From: Alicyclobacillus mali NBRC 102425
GTDB lineage: Bacteria; Bacillota; Bacilli; Alicyclobacillales; Alicyclobacillaceae
NCBI RefSeq assembly: GCF_001570745.1
Contig: NZ_BCSG01000018.1
Span: 39,676 to 103,675 of the forward strand
Direction: 5' to 3'
Length of the DNA stretch: 64,000 nucleotides
The notes beneath the pieces were generated by a model. It ran no database searches. It was given only the letters and a program-made list of their open reading frames with translations, and had not been told where the DNA came from. Position 1 is the stretch's first letter. Each line of letters opens with the position of its first letter. The position numbers were made by a program, and so were the translations under genes. Below are positions 62,932-64,000 of this stretch, in pieces.

Positions 62932-63284
62932 GGACAACACCCTCCTTTCTCATTTTGGTGAGAGTCAACCGCCGTGATCAGCTCGGTCGTGAGTGCGTGA
63001 ACCACCTCCTGTAGCGCTTCAGGATTCGGAAAGTAACAAGTCCAAGGGCCGCGAGATTCTCTGCGAACCAACCCCACCTTCTCAAGAACTTTGAGATGGT
63101 GGGAGACAGTTGGTTGTGATAGTCCAGTCACAGCCACCACGTCTGCGACGCAGCACCCGTTTTCATACGCCTCGATACGATCGCAGCACGTTGCGATCGC
63201 CCCTTTGGCCATCAGTTGAAGCATGTGAAATCGGCTCTTGTCTGCCAAGGCGTGAAGACGATCGAGGAGGTCAACATTTTTCAT
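62874..63284 (-). CDS. arsR: ArsR-family arsenic-responsive repressor
   Basis: A 136-residue winged-helix regulator: LHALADKSRFHMLQLMAKG, recognition helix GLSQPTVSHHLKVLEKVGLV and the wing RRESRGPWTCYF. Cys33-Cys34 and Cys44-Cys45 are good As(III)/Sb(III) ligand candidates, in place of the ELCVCDL motif of plasmid ArsR. The C-terminal tail is also Cys-rich (GGCCPCSHG ... STC) and is encoded partly in the overlap with arsI. The ATG at 63284 is preferred; ATG 63296 is in frame. A promoter and palindrome precede it. Confidence 0.93.
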   Translation of the reverse strand: MKNVDLLDRLHALADKSRFHMLQLMAKGAIATCCDRIEAYENGCCVADVVAVTGLSQPTVSHHLKVLEKVGLVRRESRGPWTCYFPNPEALQEVVHALTTELITAVDSHQNEKGGCCPCSHGSPMSPSTCETSMNR

Positions 63285-63293
63285 ATCGATCAC

Positions 63294-63307
63294 CATCTAT
63301 ATCGATG
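63294..63307. promoter_or_regulatory. Candidate ArsR operator
   Basis: CATCTATATCGATG is an imperfect 14-base palindrome with one mismatched pair. It lies between the -10 box and the arsR start codon, the usual place for an autoregulatory operator. Confidence 0.5.
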
Positions 63308-63318
63308 TCGGTAAATGT

Positions 63319-63347
63319 AATGTACAGCAGACTGCGACTCCAGTCAA
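63319..63347 (-). promoter_or_regulatory. Promoter of the ars operon
   Basis: TTGACT (63342-63347), 17 bases, TACATT (63319-63324) on the minus strand, about 35 bases before arsR. Confidence 0.85.
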
Positions 63348-63673
63348 CCGTTTGCCATTTCGCAGCCTCATCGACAGATGCACGTCTCCTTCAATCAACC
63401 CACTACCGGTGCAACACCGCGCTGTGATGTCTGATATGAGCATCCTCAACATCATTGTCGCCGCGCTCGTACCCCAGTCGGGCATCGTGCGCGGCGACTC
63501 GTGTAACAACCGTTCTTTGGTTTCCACATGGTTATCTGTTACAGCATCGTCAATACCCGCTCCGAACGATGGCCATCGGGTTCTTCGCGCCTTTCGGCAG
63601 AACGAATAGCACCCTCCGACAGAATCGTGTAGGAAGCACCACTGTCGCATCGGCGCTCTCTGAGCATCCCCCA
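63348..63673. other. Non-coding gap of about 326 bases
   Basis: No open frame here has a ribosome-binding site or a recognisable product. The stretch lies between the ars promoter and the acyl-CoA synthetase stop. A broken gene or mobile-element remnant is possible, but nothing in it is specific enough to name. Confidence 0.4.
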
Positions 63674-64000
63674 TCACGTCGCTTGTCGCCGCTTCGCCGC
63701 TTCCTCTTCCGCGAGCACGCGCCGAAGGACCTTGCCGGTGCCCGTGGCCGGCAGCGACTCGCGAAACTCCACCTGACGAGGGCACTTGTAATGCGCCAGC
63801 TTTTCGCGGCTCCACGCGATGATGTCCGCCTCGGTCACCCTGCCGACATACGACGGCTGAAGCACCACAAACGCCTTGACCACCTCGCCCTTTTGTGCGT
63901 CCGGCACGCCAATGACGGCCACCTGGCGGATTGCCTCGTGGCGAGACAACCAATGCTCGACTTCTTCCGGAAAGACGCTGTACCCCGAGCACTTGATCGA
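63674..64000 (-). CDS. Acyl-CoA synthetase (AMP-binding), C-terminal part only
   Basis: The last 108 codons of an adenylate-forming ligase, truncated at its 5' side by the window edge. The frame runs through the edge: SIKCSGYSVFPEEVEHW joins the visible SRHEAIRQVAVIGVPDAQKG. These are the A8 and hinge motifs, and the catalytic lysine is in LPATGTGKVLRRVL. Such enzymes activate a carboxylic acid as acyl-AMP and then transfer it to CoA. The acid cannot be deduced because the binding domain is outside the window. Confidence 0.88.
   Translation of the reverse strand, partial: SIKCSGYSVFPEEVEHWLSRHEAIRQVAVIGVPDAQKGEVVKAFVVLQPSYVGRVTEADIIAWSREKLAHYKCPRQVEFRESLPATGTGKVLRRVLAEEEAAKRRQAT

Noticed and set aside
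1..64000. CRISPR arrays, tRNA genes, complete insertion sequences, phage genes
   Set aside because: No regular repeats, no tRNA cloverleaf signatures, no transposase or integrase motifs were found on either strand.

Overview
The window is a GC-rich (roughly 60% by eye), gene-dense chromosomal segment from an endospore-forming Firmicute. It carries sigK, gpr, a spore SASP, yqfC/yqfD, sigA, CIRCE/HrcA control, a T-box and an ireB homologue. The gene order follows the Bacillus subtilis yqe-yqf-com-yrr regions closely, but the high GC, frequent TTG/GTG starts and a class A RNase P RNA point away from Bacillus itself. An Alicyclobacillus-like relative is the best guess; this is an inference from content, not a database match. 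No tRNA, rRNA, complete insertion sequence, CRISPR array or prophage was seen.

Layout. 1-1.6 kb: edge of a membrane gene, a GNAT acetyltransferase and rnpB. 1.7-2.5 kb: an arginase-family protein. 2.5-16.9 kb: a minus-strand block of core genes (yqfO, trmK, ydcF-like, sigA, dnaG, recO, yqzL, era, dgkA, ybeY, pgpH, phoH, yqfD, yqfC, yqeY, rpsU) for replication initiation, transcription, ribosome maturation, c-di-AMP turnover and sporulation. 16.9-31.5 kb: a Na/Pi symporter, a NUDIX-DeoC fusion, then the heat-shock cluster hrcA-grpE-dnaK-dnaJ-prmA-rsmE-mtaB, preceded by lepA-hemW, a CDF-like transporter and a small membrane protein. 31.6-45 kb: a lytic transglycosylase, gpr, rpsT, SASP, holA, ndh, comEC, comEA, mntR and the yqeG-yqeH-aroE-nadD-yqeK-rsfS-yqeM ribosome/NAD operon. 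45-51.5 kb: sigK, a two-gene ABC exporter, a methyltransferase, a membrane protein, mltG, ruvX and ireB. 51.5-59.1 kb: alaS behind a T-box, an AI-2E family permease, a zinc-ribbon protein, iscS, cymR and rarA. 59.3-64 kb: an orphan secreted protein, an arsenic operon (arsR-arsI-arsB-arsC) and the C-terminus of an acyl-CoA synthetase.

Most genes run on the minus strand in tightly packed operons with 1-10 base overlaps and some much larger ones (nadD/yqeK, arsR/arsI, rarA/cymR). Regulation readable from sequence: a CIRCE operator over the hrcA promoter, a T-box for alaS, an ArsR-type operator, several sigma-A promoters, one possible sigma-G promoter (gpr), and a CRP/FNR-like palindrome before the secreted protein. 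The least ordinary items are the NUDIX-deoxyribose-phosphate aldolase fusion, a ComEC without its metallo-beta-lactamase domain, a terminator-like hairpin inside the lepA leader, and the orphan secreted gene with its palindrome and leader hairpin. No clearly new multi-gene defence or mobile system was found.
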